Shown: positions 1 to 11,108 of the stretch, piece by piece | Layout: each line of letters begins with the position of its first letter | How positions within the stretch are numbered: position 1 is the stretch's first letter | From: Parasponia andersonii | Taxonomy: Eukaryota > Streptophyta > Magnoliopsida > Rosales > Cannabaceae | Assembly: GCA_002914805.1 (NCBI GenBank) | Contig: JXTB01000029.1 | Span: forward strand, 611,602-675,601 | Length of the DNA stretch: 64,000 nt | Reading direction: 5' to 3' | Position numbers and translations under genes: made by a program | The notes under the pieces: model-generated | Database searches by the model: none | What the model was told of the DNA's origin: nothing | Seen by the model: the letters and a program-made list of their open reading frames with translations, nothing else

Positions 1-578
1 TGTGAACTTGCTAATCTGTCTTCCTAGTTCTTACGCCGATTTTCTTCTTTGAGAACAGCAGCTGTAAGTTTGTTGAAAACTAGAGTTGTAGCATTGCTAG
101 ACACATTTACGATGAGTTGATCATACGAATCAGGTAGACTCTGAAGTAAGATTTCTACACGTTCATTATCCTCTATTTTATTCTCCATTGTTGTGAGCTG
201 TGAGAATAGAGTGTTGAGGGTATTGATGTGGTCAGTCACCATTGTTAATTCCGCCATCCGAAGAGTATAAAGCCTTCTCTTCAAGAAAATTTTGTTGTGA
301 AGCGACTTGGCCTGATACAACTTTGTCAGTGTATCTCATATCTCCTTTGCTGACTTCTTCTCCTCAATGCTTGATAAGACTCCATCTTCTAGCACCAGAT
401 GTAAGTTAGCGACAGCATTGCTATCCATCTCGTCCCACATTTTATCATCAATAATCTCAGCAGGCCTTTCTCCAATTGCTGCTAGGCAATTATCTTTTCT
501 CAAGATTGCTTTTATCTTCATTTTCCACAATGAGAAATTGTTCCCATTAAACTTCTCAATATCAAATTTTGCAGCCAT
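1..578 (-). pseudogene. Ty1/Copia gag fragment, runs off the left edge
   Basis: The 5' part of a Copia gag polyprotein read on the minus strand. It starts at the ATG at 578 (MAAKFDIEKFNG), followed by the usual gag pattern of a tryptophan-rich N-terminus and a later QAKSLHNKIFLKRRLY-type segment. Two in-frame stops break it: TGA at 338-336, where the family has Trp, and TAG at 26-24. The reading frame otherwise continues through both, so decay is recent or slight. A primer-binding site and LTR lie just upstream at 661-1256. The rest of the element is outside the window. The family assignment rests on the conserved gag pattern and the LTR context. Confidence 0.85.
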
Positions 579-660
579 TTTTGTTCACCACGATTTGTTT
601 AGTTACCACCGTTGCACTATACGTGAATAGTACCGTATACGTGAACAGTACTCTAACCAA

Positions 661-674
661 TGGCTCTGATACCA
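661..674 (-). other. Copia primer-binding site (initiator Met-tRNA type)
   Basis: On the minus strand this reads TGGTATCAGAGCCA, the standard plant Copia site complementary to the 3' end of initiator methionine tRNA. It sits between the LTR end (676) and gag, as expected. Confidence 0.9.
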
Positions 675-675
675 C

Positions 676-1256
676 TGTTAAGAGATCGGATTTGCAGAAG
701 CGATAACACACAGCTAAAATATGACTTGAGAAAATTTGGGTAAAATGAAAAAAATAAAGCACACAAAAAAATTAACGTGGTTCACCCAATTTAGGCTACG
801 TCCACGGATAAGGCTATGAAGAATTTTACTATGAAAAAGATATTACAATTTACTTCTCTCTAAATACAAAGAGAGAACAAATGAACATCTCTCTCTTGAA
901 ATAGGAGAAAACACTCTCTATAAATAATTTAGAAGAAAACAAGTAGGACGCTAAGAGGAATTCTTGGGCTTGAATTCTCTCTTAGAAAGGAAGAGAATTT
1001 AGAATGGGATGCAAAACAAGTGATGAAGCCCTCCGTATTTATAGAACTTAAAAGGTGGTGTGAACACCATCTTTTACTATTGCTATTTCGGCTGCTCTTT
1101 TCACTATTACTATTGGGACTGTCCTTTTTACTATTCTTATTACAGTTTTTACTTTTCTTATTACGGCTGTCTTTTTCCTATTCCTACTATGGCTGGTCGG
1201 TGAGCTGCAATTATTGATTTGTTCAATAATTAGTATTGATGGAGGTTTTGTCAACA
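676..1256 (-). repeat. Copia 5' LTR (minus orientation)
   Basis: In minus orientation it begins TGTTGACAAAACC and ends CTCTTAACA, so it has TG...CA termini with a short TGTT/AACA inverted repeat. The primer-binding site follows one or two bases later. A GTGAACCACG motif (complement of 776-787) recurs in the other Copia LTRs of this window. The partner LTR is outside the window, so no target-site duplication can be checked. Confidence 0.85.
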
Positions 1257-1280
1257 ATAAATTTAGAAAAAATTACGAGA

Positions 1281-1980
1281 TGTAGCTTGTATAAATTAGG
1301 TTATTAATCAAAGCAAATAAAAAGATACAGGATTTTATAGTGGTTCAGCCCCGAAAAAGATGAGCTTACGTCCACTGTTTTTTACTATTTTCTGGAGAAT
1401 TACAAGAACTCAAAATTACAATATGCTGTCCAGAAAAAAGAAGAAAATAGTGTTTAGAATTCTTTAGCTTCTCTAGATTCGGAAAGAATAATCTCTCTAT
1501 CTTCTCAAAAGTCCTAGAAGTTCAAGATCAAAAAGTCTAGTCTCAAAGAGAGAATAATCCCCTTCACCGAAACATTGAGCTCCCTTTATATAGATGAGGG
1601 TAACTCAATGTTCCTAATTGTGAAAATGGATAACTATACAATCGGGTAATATAATTTGAGTAACAACATAATTGGGTAATCATTTAAATTGGGTAACTGG
1701 TTGAATTTGAAAGAGAGACTTCTGTTTCTCTTTCCTTGTAAGTTACCCATTTTGTGATGCAAAGACTAGTTTCCTTTTCTCTCAGGTCACACATAACTTT
1801 TGCGGTAGATGTCGCATATAACTCCTGCGGTGGAAGTCGTACGTAACCTATTCGGAGGAGGTCACACATAATTTATGCGGTGGAGGTCGCATGTAACCTT
1901 TTCGGATGAGGTCGTACTTATTCTTACTCATGTGACTTGACATAGGATTTTTGACTGCACAACAATTAACAACTTTAACA
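1281..1980 (-). repeat. Probable solo or partial Copia LTR
   Basis: A stretch bounded by TG (1281) and TTTAACA (1980). It carries a GTGGTTCAGCCC motif at 1340-1352 (complement resembling the GTGAACCACG box of the neighbouring LTR) plus a nearby CTTACGTCCAC. No coding sequence or primer-binding site adjoins it. The ends are tentative because no clear target-site duplication is visible. Confidence 0.5.
1786..1919. repeat. 25-bp tandem repeat, about 5.4 units, with a 75-bp higher-order period
   Basis: Units start at exactly 1786, 1811, 1836, 1861, 1886 and 1911. Each begins GTC and carries a CATAA- or CGTAA-type core and a GCGG- or TCGG-type end. Unit types alternate GTCACAC, GTCGCAT, GTCGTAC and then repeat in that order, so a 75-bp trimer is duplicated. 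The array lies inside the probable solo LTR. Confidence 0.9.
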
Positions 1981-2298
1981 CAGAAAAAAAGAAAAAAAAA
2001 AAGAAAAATTTATTTATATTCATCAGCATTTTTAGTATTCTTTGGGGAATCATAAGAAATTTTTATTCTATATTCGTCAACATTTTTAGTTTTCTTTTGG
2101 GAATCGTAAAAGATGTTTTAGTTGAAAACTATTCTCTCCAATATTTAACCTATGAGAAAACTAAACTTAGAACGCTATACATACATAAGAGCGTTGTCTT
2201 CAATAGCATCATCATGATTAATAATCCAAAAGAAATGATGCCAGTAACTAGAATTTTATAACGGAGTAATTAGTTCAAGAATTCAAGAAAGGCAAACC
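1981..2298. other. Gene-free spacer with a duplicated promoter-box relic
   Basis: About 2010-2130 holds two diverged copies of an 'ATTC-TTTTGG-AATC-TAA ... TTAGTTGAA' block. The same block is seen upstream of several reductase copies (for example 8190-8240 and 41951-42005). I read it as the leftover promoter of a lost copy. Nothing else is recognisable. Confidence 0.4.
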
Positions 2299-2444
2299 TT
2301 TGAATTCTCACAAAAGACAAGATCTGAAACTATGTCTCATCAACGACGACATCAGGTGCTTAGAGGTTTTCCGTTGTTCATAACTATAGCCGTGGAAAAT
2401 GTTTTAACCACTCTTAATCGATGGAACTTTTGCACATCATCTTC
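2299..2444 (-). pseudogene. Relic of reductase exon 3
   Basis: Read on the minus strand, pieces of exon 3 of the array family survive: RVV near the start, NGKPLS in the middle and CEN-K at the splice donor (AAG followed by GTTTGCC). Frameshifts and several stops break the DVVVDETW region. No other exon of this copy is found nearby. It is the left-most trace of the array. The match is to residues about 122-160 of the intact copies. Confidence 0.8.
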
Positions 2445-3030
2445 GTTTGGCTGGTTTGGCAAGCATGATAGGATAGTACAGAATTTGAATATTTTAAATG
2501 ATTGGATTGGATAGGATATGATTATAATCCAATCTTACCTCATGCTTGGTGTTCTACTTTTTAATAAATAAAATTAATACGTGTGTTTCATATCTTAACT
2601 AAAAAGACAAGCTTTCACATTTGATTGACTTAGAAAAATATTATTTTAAAAAATTAACTTAAAATAATATCACTTTTAAAACTTAATTTTGAAAAAAAAA
2701 AAAATTTAAACTTATTTACAAATATACCACTTTTGTAGATGTATTTTGAAAAATACTATTTCTTATTTTACCACCTTTAAAGTGGAATTTAGAAGGAAAA
2801 AAAATACATTGAAAAGTTAGTTTTGAAAAATACCACTAATTCAAAATATTCCATTATTTTTTAGCAAATTTCTAATTCTTCCCAATCCCAAATTCTCAAG
2901 AGAATAAATTATCTCTTTCTAAGAGTACTATTTTTGAGTAGATTATTTTATTTTATCTAATATCTTTCATATTCATGCACTAAATATGAGATTAATTTAT
3001 TCTTATCTAATCTTAATCTTATCCTGCGTT
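2445..3030. other. AT-rich spacer, nothing recognised
   Basis: Very AT-rich DNA with A runs around 2693-2707 and short repeated 'aataCCACttt' patterns. No exon, RNA or element ends are visible. Confidence 0.5.
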
Positions 3031-3035
3031 CCAAA

Positions 3036-3504
3036 TGTAACGCCTCAAGTCCTACATCGAGTATGCTCTGGGAAAATTATGAGTATTTAAGTAATGGTCC
3101 GTAAGCCCGAAATTACTTTTGGGTGAGACTCAATAGTGTTACATTTTTAAGTAGCTTAAGGTAGCTTGAAAGTACTTTTGGATGTTAGACTTGGGGCAGC
3201 CTAGTGTCCTCACTAATAGGTCTTAGACTTGGGGCAACCTAGTTCAATAGCCTACATATAACACATAGAGCTCTATGGTCAAACTACTTTTGGGTCTTAG
3301 ACGGTCTATGTTTACCACAATTCTGACATGTGGCAGTTTTCCAAAGTCCACGTATAAACTAGGTTGACTTTGAATATCAAATATAACATTATTAGGCCTT
3401 TATTCAAAAATATTAGTTTGAAAGTACTTTTGGCCTCAACGACCATCATTTAAATACCCATAATTTTCTCAGAATATACTCAATGTGAGACTTAGGGTAT
3501 TACA
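3036..3504. mobile_element. Long-inverted-repeat (fold-back) element with 5-bp target duplication
   Basis: The left arm (3036-3125) and right arm (about 3425-3504) are inverted copies over roughly 80-90 bp. The left begins TGTAACGCCTCAAGTCC; the reverse complement of the right begins TGTAATACCCTAAGTC. The element is flanked by the direct repeat CCAAA at 3031-3035 and 3505-3509. No coding capacity is seen in its 469 bp, so it is non-autonomous. The superfamily is uncertain: a 5-bp duplication does not fit the classic 2-, 3-, 8- or 9-bp DNA-transposon classes. Confidence 0.75.
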
Positions 3505-3778
3505 CCAAACATAGTCTTGTGTTACATAAACTGCCTGCAGGTCAATTATTTCTGCTTGAAATAATACTAACTTAAGAATCATTTAAGGTTTTCCAAATGA
3601 AATCAATGTATAAATCATCAGAAGCGCTTTTTGTGACAACCCATAAAAAAAAATGGATTTATTCGTATTAAATAAATAATATAAGGATAAAAAAAAAGAC
3701 TATATATCCCTCAATTAATAGTGATTTTTGGGGTTAATTTAATAATTAAATATTTCTCTCTAAAAAATCCTAAGGTAG

Positions 3779-4164
3779 TGTTTGGTTCATGGAATGGAAT
3801 TAGAATAGTAATGGGAATCGTAATGGAATGGAATTAAAAAAAGAATAGGAATAATAATCCATTATTTGGTTAAAACTTGAAATAGTCTTGGAATTGAATG
3901 GAAAAAATATTTTGTTGGCAAAAATGTCCTTACTTTTAGATGTTTTGAAAGAACAAAATAAGAAAAACTGGGTATTAAAATTTTTGTAAAATGATGGAAT
4001 TCTAATTCCATTGGTGAAAGAGTGGAATAATGATTCCATTATTTAATGTAATTATGATTCCAATAGAATCATAATTCTTTTGCTACAAACATAACCAAAT
4101 AAAAGAATGTACTTTCTTTTGGAATTACTTTTCCATTCCAATGTTGATTCATTTGAACCAAACA
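3779..4164. mobile_element. MITE-like element with TGTTTGGTTCA terminal inverted repeats
   Basis: The left end TGTTTGGTTCA (3779-3789) is matched by TGAACCAAACA at the right (4154-4164). Internal GGAATGGAA/TTCCATTCC sequences extend the symmetry. There is no open frame of note and no clear target-site duplication. A short non-autonomous DNA element is the simplest reading. Confidence 0.6.
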
Positions 4165-5741
4165 TGAAGAGTCTAATAATCTACTCAGTTTTACGTACAC
4201 TCTGTTAAAAAATAGAGAGAGAGAGAGAGAGGAGACAGCTCTATTATTATGAGAAAAAAAAGAAGAAAATTGTTATTGTTATGGATTATTGAGACTCATT
4301 ATCCCTCACATATGAAACACATCCTGATTAATGAATGTGACGATCAGTTGGCCTGAATTCATATGATGCTGATAAGGCAATATGGACTCAGTAATTCTGA
4401 CTCTCAAAAGTTATTAGGCATGCTTTTGAGTCTATTGGATGGCAAGAGAGAGCATATTTGTATTAAGAAATTCTTATTAAGAGTTCTATAGCACAGAAAG
4501 AGACCTTCCAGCTTTCATGTCAGAATGATTACGCAGTCTATAACTAAATATGTCAATCCATCTAGCCTAAGATTGAGTCGTCAGGTTCCATCCACTTACA
4601 AGCTACAATTGTACTTAGGCGAAGGATCATGAACTTCAATATAGTCTCTGTTTCTGTAAATGGAGAGAATTTTATATTAAAAAAAAAAACTGACGACTTG
4701 GAAATATTAATATTTATCAAGAGAGAGAGATAGAAGAGACCAATATGAATGAATGCTATATGTAAAATGGAATAGAGTAGCTGAAGTTATGCATGAAATT
4801 TTGCAACCAAGAATGAAAAGCGGTCTTAATTACTAAGACAAAGACTTTAAAGTTCAAACATTTGAAACACTCCCTGATTTATGGTTGAGTGTCTAGTAAA
4901 GCCAGTAAGTTTACGTAGAATAGAATCAGGCATATCAGAAAAGCAAAGTCCATATCAAGTCATGTGACCTTTACAGTATCCTTTCGGCTGTCCTAGAGCT
5001 AAATTTGTCGATGCATCTTACCTGAGATTGAGTCTTTAGGCTCCTAATGCATTTTCAGAAACCAAAAAGGGTAATTGTAATAATAACAGTGTGACTATTG
5101 GTATGTAGTTATGATTGGTCTTCAGCTTATTGATCCAAAGTTTTAGAAACTCCTCAGTGAAGGATCACTAAGATTGGCTCTTGGTATGTTTCCTAAACCA
5201 CTTCAATCGGCTGTCTGAGTCAAAAAAAAAAAATTTATCATGGTACAATGAAGCCAATGAGTGTTGAAATTCAACGCAAATCAGACTTTAAGTTGCAAAT
5301 TCATATATTTTACAAGCTTGGTCAACAATGCTAAAAAGGTCATATCAGAATAAACCATAAAGATGTCATCAGATAGAGCTCTCTTAGAAATGATAATGCT
5401 ATATATGGAGCATAACATCGAGTCTAATTAATAACACAGTTACTTTGGACTATTACCTGTTCCTTAATGAATTTCTCCATTTATTTCATGCCACTTAGAC
5501 AATAAAAAAGAAATTCCACTCACTTTTCCTATCATTTACCCTGATATGCAGTATAGATTAATGGTTACACTTGGTCACAAGTAGATATTTAAGAGCAAAT
5601 TTCAGAGGTACAAATGTTTACATACAGCTCAGTAAACTGGTAATTTGTCTTCCGGCTTTGAAATACATGAGATCAAGAACCAAAACAAGTTACAACCAAA
5701 CTGTACAAATTCTTTATTAAGTATAGCTGTCAATGGCATAT
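4165..5741. other. 3' flank of reductase copy 1, duplicated elsewhere
   Basis: There is a (GA)n run at about 4208-4231. From about 4400 to 5560 the DNA resembles the 3' flanks of other copies, for example 38860-39600, with shared phrases such as 'GCATGCTTTTGAGT' and 'GCACAGAAAGAGA'. Part also matches 49200-49470 and 61400-61660. No gene is seen. Confidence 0.6.
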
Positions 5742-7889
5742 TTAAGATGTTAATAAACCTTTCTCCTTCAGGCTTTCTACAGTGTCTCTCAAACTCACTT
5801 CCAAAGGGATGAAGCTGATTCCGAAACCTTTTGCTTTCTCGTTTGATACTCAATGCTTTGGCGTGAGAGGCTTGTCATCTTCACAGCTGCCAAACAATGA
5901 ATTCCATTTTTAGTCAGATTTTTTTCCTGATCTAGTATTATAAAACTTCTGTATATATAAGAACAGAAAAAGAAGAAACTCTATGCAGTTATGGCAATTA
6001 GCCTATAATAAGAAGAGCAATGAAGCTTAACCAAATTGTGGCTCGAAATAATTTGACAATGATCAACTGAACTTACTTTTCAGGAAAGCTCAAAGTAAGG
6101 TAGAGCTCTCGCAAAATCTTTATAATCTCAGAAATGTGTGCAACATTTCCAGCTAGACAATATCTTCCACTAGCTGATGCTACTTCAAATGCTTGAATAT
6201 GTACATTAGCAACATCTCTAACATCAACAAATGTATAAACTCTATTGGGAAACGTTTGGGGTCCTGCACTCAAAAGGAAAACAGAATTTCAAGTACTTAA
6301 ATCAAAATACTACATAAGAAACAAGCACAAAAATCAGTTTCTACCGGCCATCAATTAGTTGAGGAAAACCATATGCATCTTGATTTAAGTTATTAAATTA
6401 TATTATGACTGAAAGTCATAATTAGCCTTGTAAACCACATTCTGTGAGGTAGCTAGTGTGACAAGGACTAATTAATTGCGAAACTACACCATTAATTTGA
6501 GTGGGAATCAGCTTCACACTGCCATTAACTGTTGGCTGTAAGAGAGGACCAATTACAACTCCTGGATGAACGGTGACCAAATCAATCCCATTTTCGTTTG
6601 CAAATTTCCAAGCAACATTCTCAGCTAGAGTTTTTGAAACCGCATAATGGTGCTGCAAAAAAGAATATTAGACAGACCATAAAAAGAATCCAATATATAT
6701 TCTATTTCTTTCTAATATTGCAGACTTTGAGAAAATTTTTGAACAAGAGACATGAGACCTTGGCCAAAAGTAGCATAATAATCCAAAGGAAAGTGGTATT
6801 TGTTTCGTAGAGAATATTAAATTCGTTCTAAACTGATTCATTTAAGCAAATCTTAAATGTGCATAATACTACTGGTTCTTCATTTGTATCAACAGACAAT
6901 AGAAATCAACAATTTCAATAATTTCAATACTTAAACTTAGTAATTTACACCAGTATGTGTTTCAAAAAAACTCAAGCACATAAACATACTTCCAAAAAGA
7001 AGAGATACAAGGAAAAGATTGGGGGAAAGAAGAAAAAGAAAAGAGGAGTTAGCAGAAGCTTAACACTGTAGAGAAGACATGGGGACAACAGAGACATCTT
7101 GAACACTAGAAGATTAATACAAACGGTTTTAGTAAACGAAATAACTTAAGAGAATACGTGTTATACCTTCAAATTCTCACAAATAACTGGATCAGAAATC
7201 CATGTCTCATCAACTTCCACATCAGGGGTTAAAGTTTTTCCATTGTATATAACTCTAGCTATAGAAGATGTTATAACCACTCTCTTTATCGAAGGAACTT
7301 TTGCGCACGATCTGAGAACGCTAAGTGTTCCCTTCACTGCCGGGTCGATTATTTCCGCCTGAAATGTTGCAAAATCAAGAATCAATCATTCGATTATGTG
7401 TGTTAGATAAATGTAAAACAGAGTTGTTTGCCTAAAGGAAAACCCATCAAGCACTTATCTAAGGTATTAGGATATGGGAATCTGTCTACCTGTGGATCAG
7501 TGGCTGAAAGAATTGCAGGAGATGCGGTGTGAAAAACACCATCACAACCATTGATAGCAGAATCAAAGGACCCTTCTTCCAATAAACTTGCTTCGAACAA
7601 ATGAAGTCTTTCTTTAGCTCCATCTAGTGCAAGCAAGTGTCCTGTTTTCTATGGATCGTCTTCAGATCAATCAGGAGTTCAAAGAATGAGAGATTGCTTA
7701 TAGAATGAGATTATGGGATTTGTATGTATTTGTTTTTGGTACCAAAAATGGATCAGATAAAGAGAACTAACTTAGGTCACGAACAGAGGCTTTGACAGTG
7801 TATTCACGTTGTAGTAAGAGCTTCACCAGCCATGAAGCTATGTAACCTGAACCTCCTCTTACACATACGACCTTTCCTACTCCACTCAT
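5742..7889 (-). pseudogene. Reductase copy 1, pseudogene (CCR-like/phenylacetaldehyde reductase family)
   Basis: All six exons and splice sites are present: 7889-7772, 7659-7490, 7358-7167, 6652-6490, 6263-6077 and 5886-5742. Intact members are soluble NADPH-dependent SDR-type reductases. Here TAG (7651-7649) replaces the Lys codon of the DPKKTEH motif in exon 2. TGA (5852-5850) replaces the Gln of PKYQV in exon 6. The cofactor loop Thr11 is Arg ([10 protein letters not shown]) and Arg37-Asp-Pro has become RDL. The catalytic Ser, Tyr and Lys codons (TSS; YAVSK) survive. The exon-2 stop would leave about 42 residues, so no working enzyme is expected. Poly-C tracts lie 28 bp upstream of the ATG. 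Confidence 0.92.
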
Positions 7890-7916
7890 CATCCTCTATT
7901 CACTGCCTAGGACTAG

Positions 7917-7950
<34 letters not shown>

Positions 7951-7992
7951 TTCTTTCCCCCCCGGGACAGCCCCCCCCCCCCCCCCCCCCCG
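7917..7992. repeat. Poly-C tracts in the copy 1 promoter
   Basis: C runs of 34 (7917-7950), 7 (7957-7963) and 22 (7971-7992) bases are separated by short spacers. Related copies have ordinary promoter DNA here (for example 48750-48790). The tracts therefore either expanded in place or are a sequencing or assembly artefact. Confidence 0.9.
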
Positions 7993-8551
7993 GTTTGTTA
8001 ACACAAGTTTTATTTGTAGTGGGGACTATTGATATTGTACTATGGATATATATATCTTAACTGATTTGACTATGCCAAGTATAAATTTGATAACCTTTCA
8101 AAAAAAAAAAGCATAAATTTGATAAAGGGCCCTTTTACTACCAATTCAATACCAAAAAAAATAATAAAAATAAAAGAAATATGACATTTATATTCATCGG
8201 CATTTTGGCATTCTTTTGGAATCATAAAAATGTCTTAGTTGAATACTGAATATAGATACGTACAAAGAAAAAAAAGCAAAGATTAAGTACTGCTCATATA
8301 TCGAATATGTCATGTTTAAATATACATATATATATATATATATATAAAAGTGAAAATTAAAAACATATCCTTCGGCCACACAATAAGAATACTCCAAATA
8401 AAAAGACAAGTGATTGGCCGGCGAGCAGTTATTGGACAATAAGAAGCTTTATATATATACATACACATTAACAGTCTTCAAAAACCTTATAAAATCACTA
8501 TAATTGGTTGACTTGCATTGTATGATATTCATACTGATCAGAAGATACCAA
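7993..8551. other. Upstream region of copy 1
   Basis: It holds the family promoter blocks ('GTAGTGGGGACTA' at about 8019 and the 'ATTCTTTTGGAATCAT ... TTAGTTGAATACTGAAT' block at 8190-8240) and a (TA)n tract at about 8321-8346. No gene is seen. Confidence 0.5.
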
Positions 8552-8567
8552 TTTATGATGGTGATTT

Positions 8568-8818
8568 TTTTTTAAATGCAAAAAGGGAAATCGGTAGTGT
8601 TCTCATGCTCTCCACCTAGTTTTCGCCGTAAGTAAAACGATAACAGCGAGGGGACACATTCTTGAAGTAGTGACTCATAAGAGGTCCACTTATTGGTAAT
8701 TGTTCTTAAGATACTAAGTCCAATATTACACGCCTTCATGGAGATTCGAACCCTAACTTGAGAAAAAGGGAGACTCCAGGTAAGCGTCTTTGTTGCAGTG
8801 CCACCATCACCGATTGTA
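8568..8818 (-). mobile_element. tRNA-derived SINE with 16-bp target-site duplication
   Basis: On the minus strand the element carries a Pol III B-box-like GGTTCGAATCTC (complement of 8741-8752). A plausible 5' head (GGTGATGGTGGCACTG) precedes it by about 60 bp, and the element ends in an A tract (T's at 8568-8573). It is flanked by direct repeats TTTATGATGGTGATTT (8552-8567) and TTTATGAGGGTGATTT (8819-8834), which differ at one base. Size, internal promoter, A tail and long duplication together fit a retroposed SINE. The A box is not clear. Confidence 0.8.
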
Positions 8819-8834
8819 TTTATGAGGGTGATTT

Positions 8835-10489
8835 GTATCAGTTTGTTTCATTTTTATTTTGATGTTTGTCTTGGTACTTAGAGCAAAACAATTCACAAAC
8901 ACAAATATTGATGTATATATGTACCATATAATTTTAAACTTTGAGAGATAAATATGGTTAAAATGGTGTTACATCATTGATATAAACTTTTGGTGCAAGT
9001 ATTTTGTGTCACTGGCATTGCTACTCATATAATATTTTATATGGTGTAGACAAGATATATCATTTTAATTCTGATTCTACAATAAGTCGTCAATCATGAA
9101 ATTTCAATACATATTACCGTTATCATTTTATTGTGGTTGAGAGAGAAATTTGAATATCTATATATATATATATATATACATATATATATAAGACAACTAG
9201 ATATTGCGTATCTTTTATTAAAAAAAAAAAAGAAAAAGACCAGACATCATAAGGAAACAATATTAGGAAAACAAAATTTTAGAAAACGACAATCTATTAT
9301 AGCATATATGATCAGAAACGTCAAGCCATAGTTAATGACATTTGAATAAAAACGCCCATCCGTTGAAATCACAAATGAAAATTGACAAATCTAATATAAA
9401 CGATATGTAGTTTAGTAGAGAATATCTGTTAAACGACATAATAATCTACAACATGTCGTTTAATGCATTTATTTAAAACGACATGTCGTACAAAAGTTAC
9501 AGCGTGAAGGACATCACAGTTCCAACTAAATTTACTTCATAGCTTGTACTGTGTTAAATTGAAAAACTATTGCATGTTAATTCATTAAATCTGAAAAACT
9601 ATTTAAGGTTAATTTTAGTGTTCTCAAATTTTTTTTCTTGAGGGAATTGTCAATATGTCATATGCCATGTAGTTGCATATAAAGAAAGCAAGATTATTAG
9701 TTACTAGCTACTGATTAAAAAGAATATGACATGTTTGATTGAATCTATTTACATATATTCTGCCACATGGTGAAGCTTGCATGATTAAAAAAAATAAAAT
9801 AAGATGACTATTAACAATATGATTATGATTGAAAATTTACAACAGATCCTGTTGACAATCCAAAATCAGATATTTGTATTGTAATTTCTTAATTAAGACT
9901 TTCTATACACGGAAAAAAAAAAGGTGAAAATATTGATCGATAATCTATTTTTCTCATAGAAGTACTTGGGTTAATCCTATATTTTCTTCCTGGAAAATAT
10001 TTCAAATCTAGTTTTGGTTCTGACTTTAAAATGTCTCACCCCTAATCCAAAAACATGTTTTTATTTCAATATGGTCCCTGAACTTGGAAGTGTCACATTC
10101 TGCTATCTTGAATCATCTTTTTTTGTTTTTCTCACTTTGATCCCTAGTTTATAAACAAAACTGTTCACACTGATGAGGGACCTAAATTTACCCTTGACAA
10201 TATTAATCAAAATAAGAAGGCTATTAGTGATCACTCCCTACAACCATGAAACTTATCCGTTAATATCTTTCGCAATTAATAATTTAACAAATAGAATGTT
10301 AAGCATGATCACTTACAAATTAACGACAACATTGGAAGGCGATACGTCGGACTTAACGACTTAAAAACAAGGACACATTGTTTTATTATAACAATGCTGA
10401 GATTAAACAAAATAAAAAATAACTAGTTGAAAAAAAAAACATGGGATACCTATAGCGTTATTCTGCTTTTTTTTTTTTTTTTTTTCCCC
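8835..10489. other. Intergenic DNA with ACGACAT/ATGTCGT motif cluster
   Basis: Around 9240-9500 there are repeated AACGACAT and ATGTCGTTT words, including the palindrome ACGACATGTCGT (near 9480). A (TA)n tract lies near 9160-9190 and T runs near 10461-10482. Around 9950-10370 is low-complexity spacer of retroelement style with no diagnostic motif. No gene is seen. Confidence 0.45.
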
Positions 10490-10536
10490 TTACGTGAATC
10501 TCCTGCTGCATACATCACCTCTCCTACTCCGATCAT
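10490..10536 (-). pseudogene. Relic of reductase exon 1 (first ~15 codons)
   Basis: On the minus strand from the ATG at 10536 the reading is MIGVGEVMYAAGDS, aligned to [14 protein letters not shown] of intact copies. Most differences are transitions. The match stops at about 10490, next to a poly-T stretch. The CT-rich 5' leader typical of the family lies just upstream. No further exon follows. Confidence 0.65.
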
Positions 10537-11108
10537 CCTCTCTGTCTCTCTGTGGTCTAATGGCAGCCGTTAGGACTTATTCAATTGGCCGCATCAACTA
10601 CTTGGCATAAATAATGTTTAAGAAATAGGTATTGACTCATTCTACCATTTTATTTTTGGAGGCAAATAGAAAAGAGATCATTTCTTTTATAAATAACTAT
10701 TATATTGAAGAAAACATGTTTGAATTTACGTACAAATTTAGAACAAGGCAATGTCACCCATGCAAAATAAACAATACCCCAAAAGAAGAAAATAAGGTTA
10801 CGTGTTCATATGAATTCCTTTGATCGTTTGACTTGACAACGTTAATAGTTATTGATTATGGTAACTGTATGTTGTATACTATGTTTAAGGAGAGTTTTTT
10901 GCTTTAATTGTGAGATTAAGTCTTATGAGGGTCATTTGTGGGGCTATAATTATATTTAATAGTATGGAGTATTATTTATCCTTGTCTGCAAAAAAATTTA
11001 CAGCTCAGCACCCAATAAGATTCTTTTTGCCCATTTGTGATTTGAAGATCGACTATTATACGAAGAAGACATCTTGCAACATTAATCATCAGAGTTTTTC
11101 GCCAATTC
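10537..11108. other. Spacer left of the Gypsy element, nothing recognised
   Basis: AT-rich DNA. Several short open frames are present but none has composition or motifs suggesting a gene. Confidence 0.4.

Noticed and set aside
1786..1919. CRISPR-like regular array
   Set aside because: The units are contiguous with no unique spacers, and the window is plant nuclear DNA.
7832..8032. Open frame with a poly-proline stretch
   Set aside because: It arises from the poly-C tracts and the antisense of exon 1 of copy 1; not a gene.
8741..8752. Possible tRNA gene on the minus strand (GGTTCGAATC)
   Set aside because: No cloverleaf could be built around it; the A tail and long flanking duplication identify a SINE.
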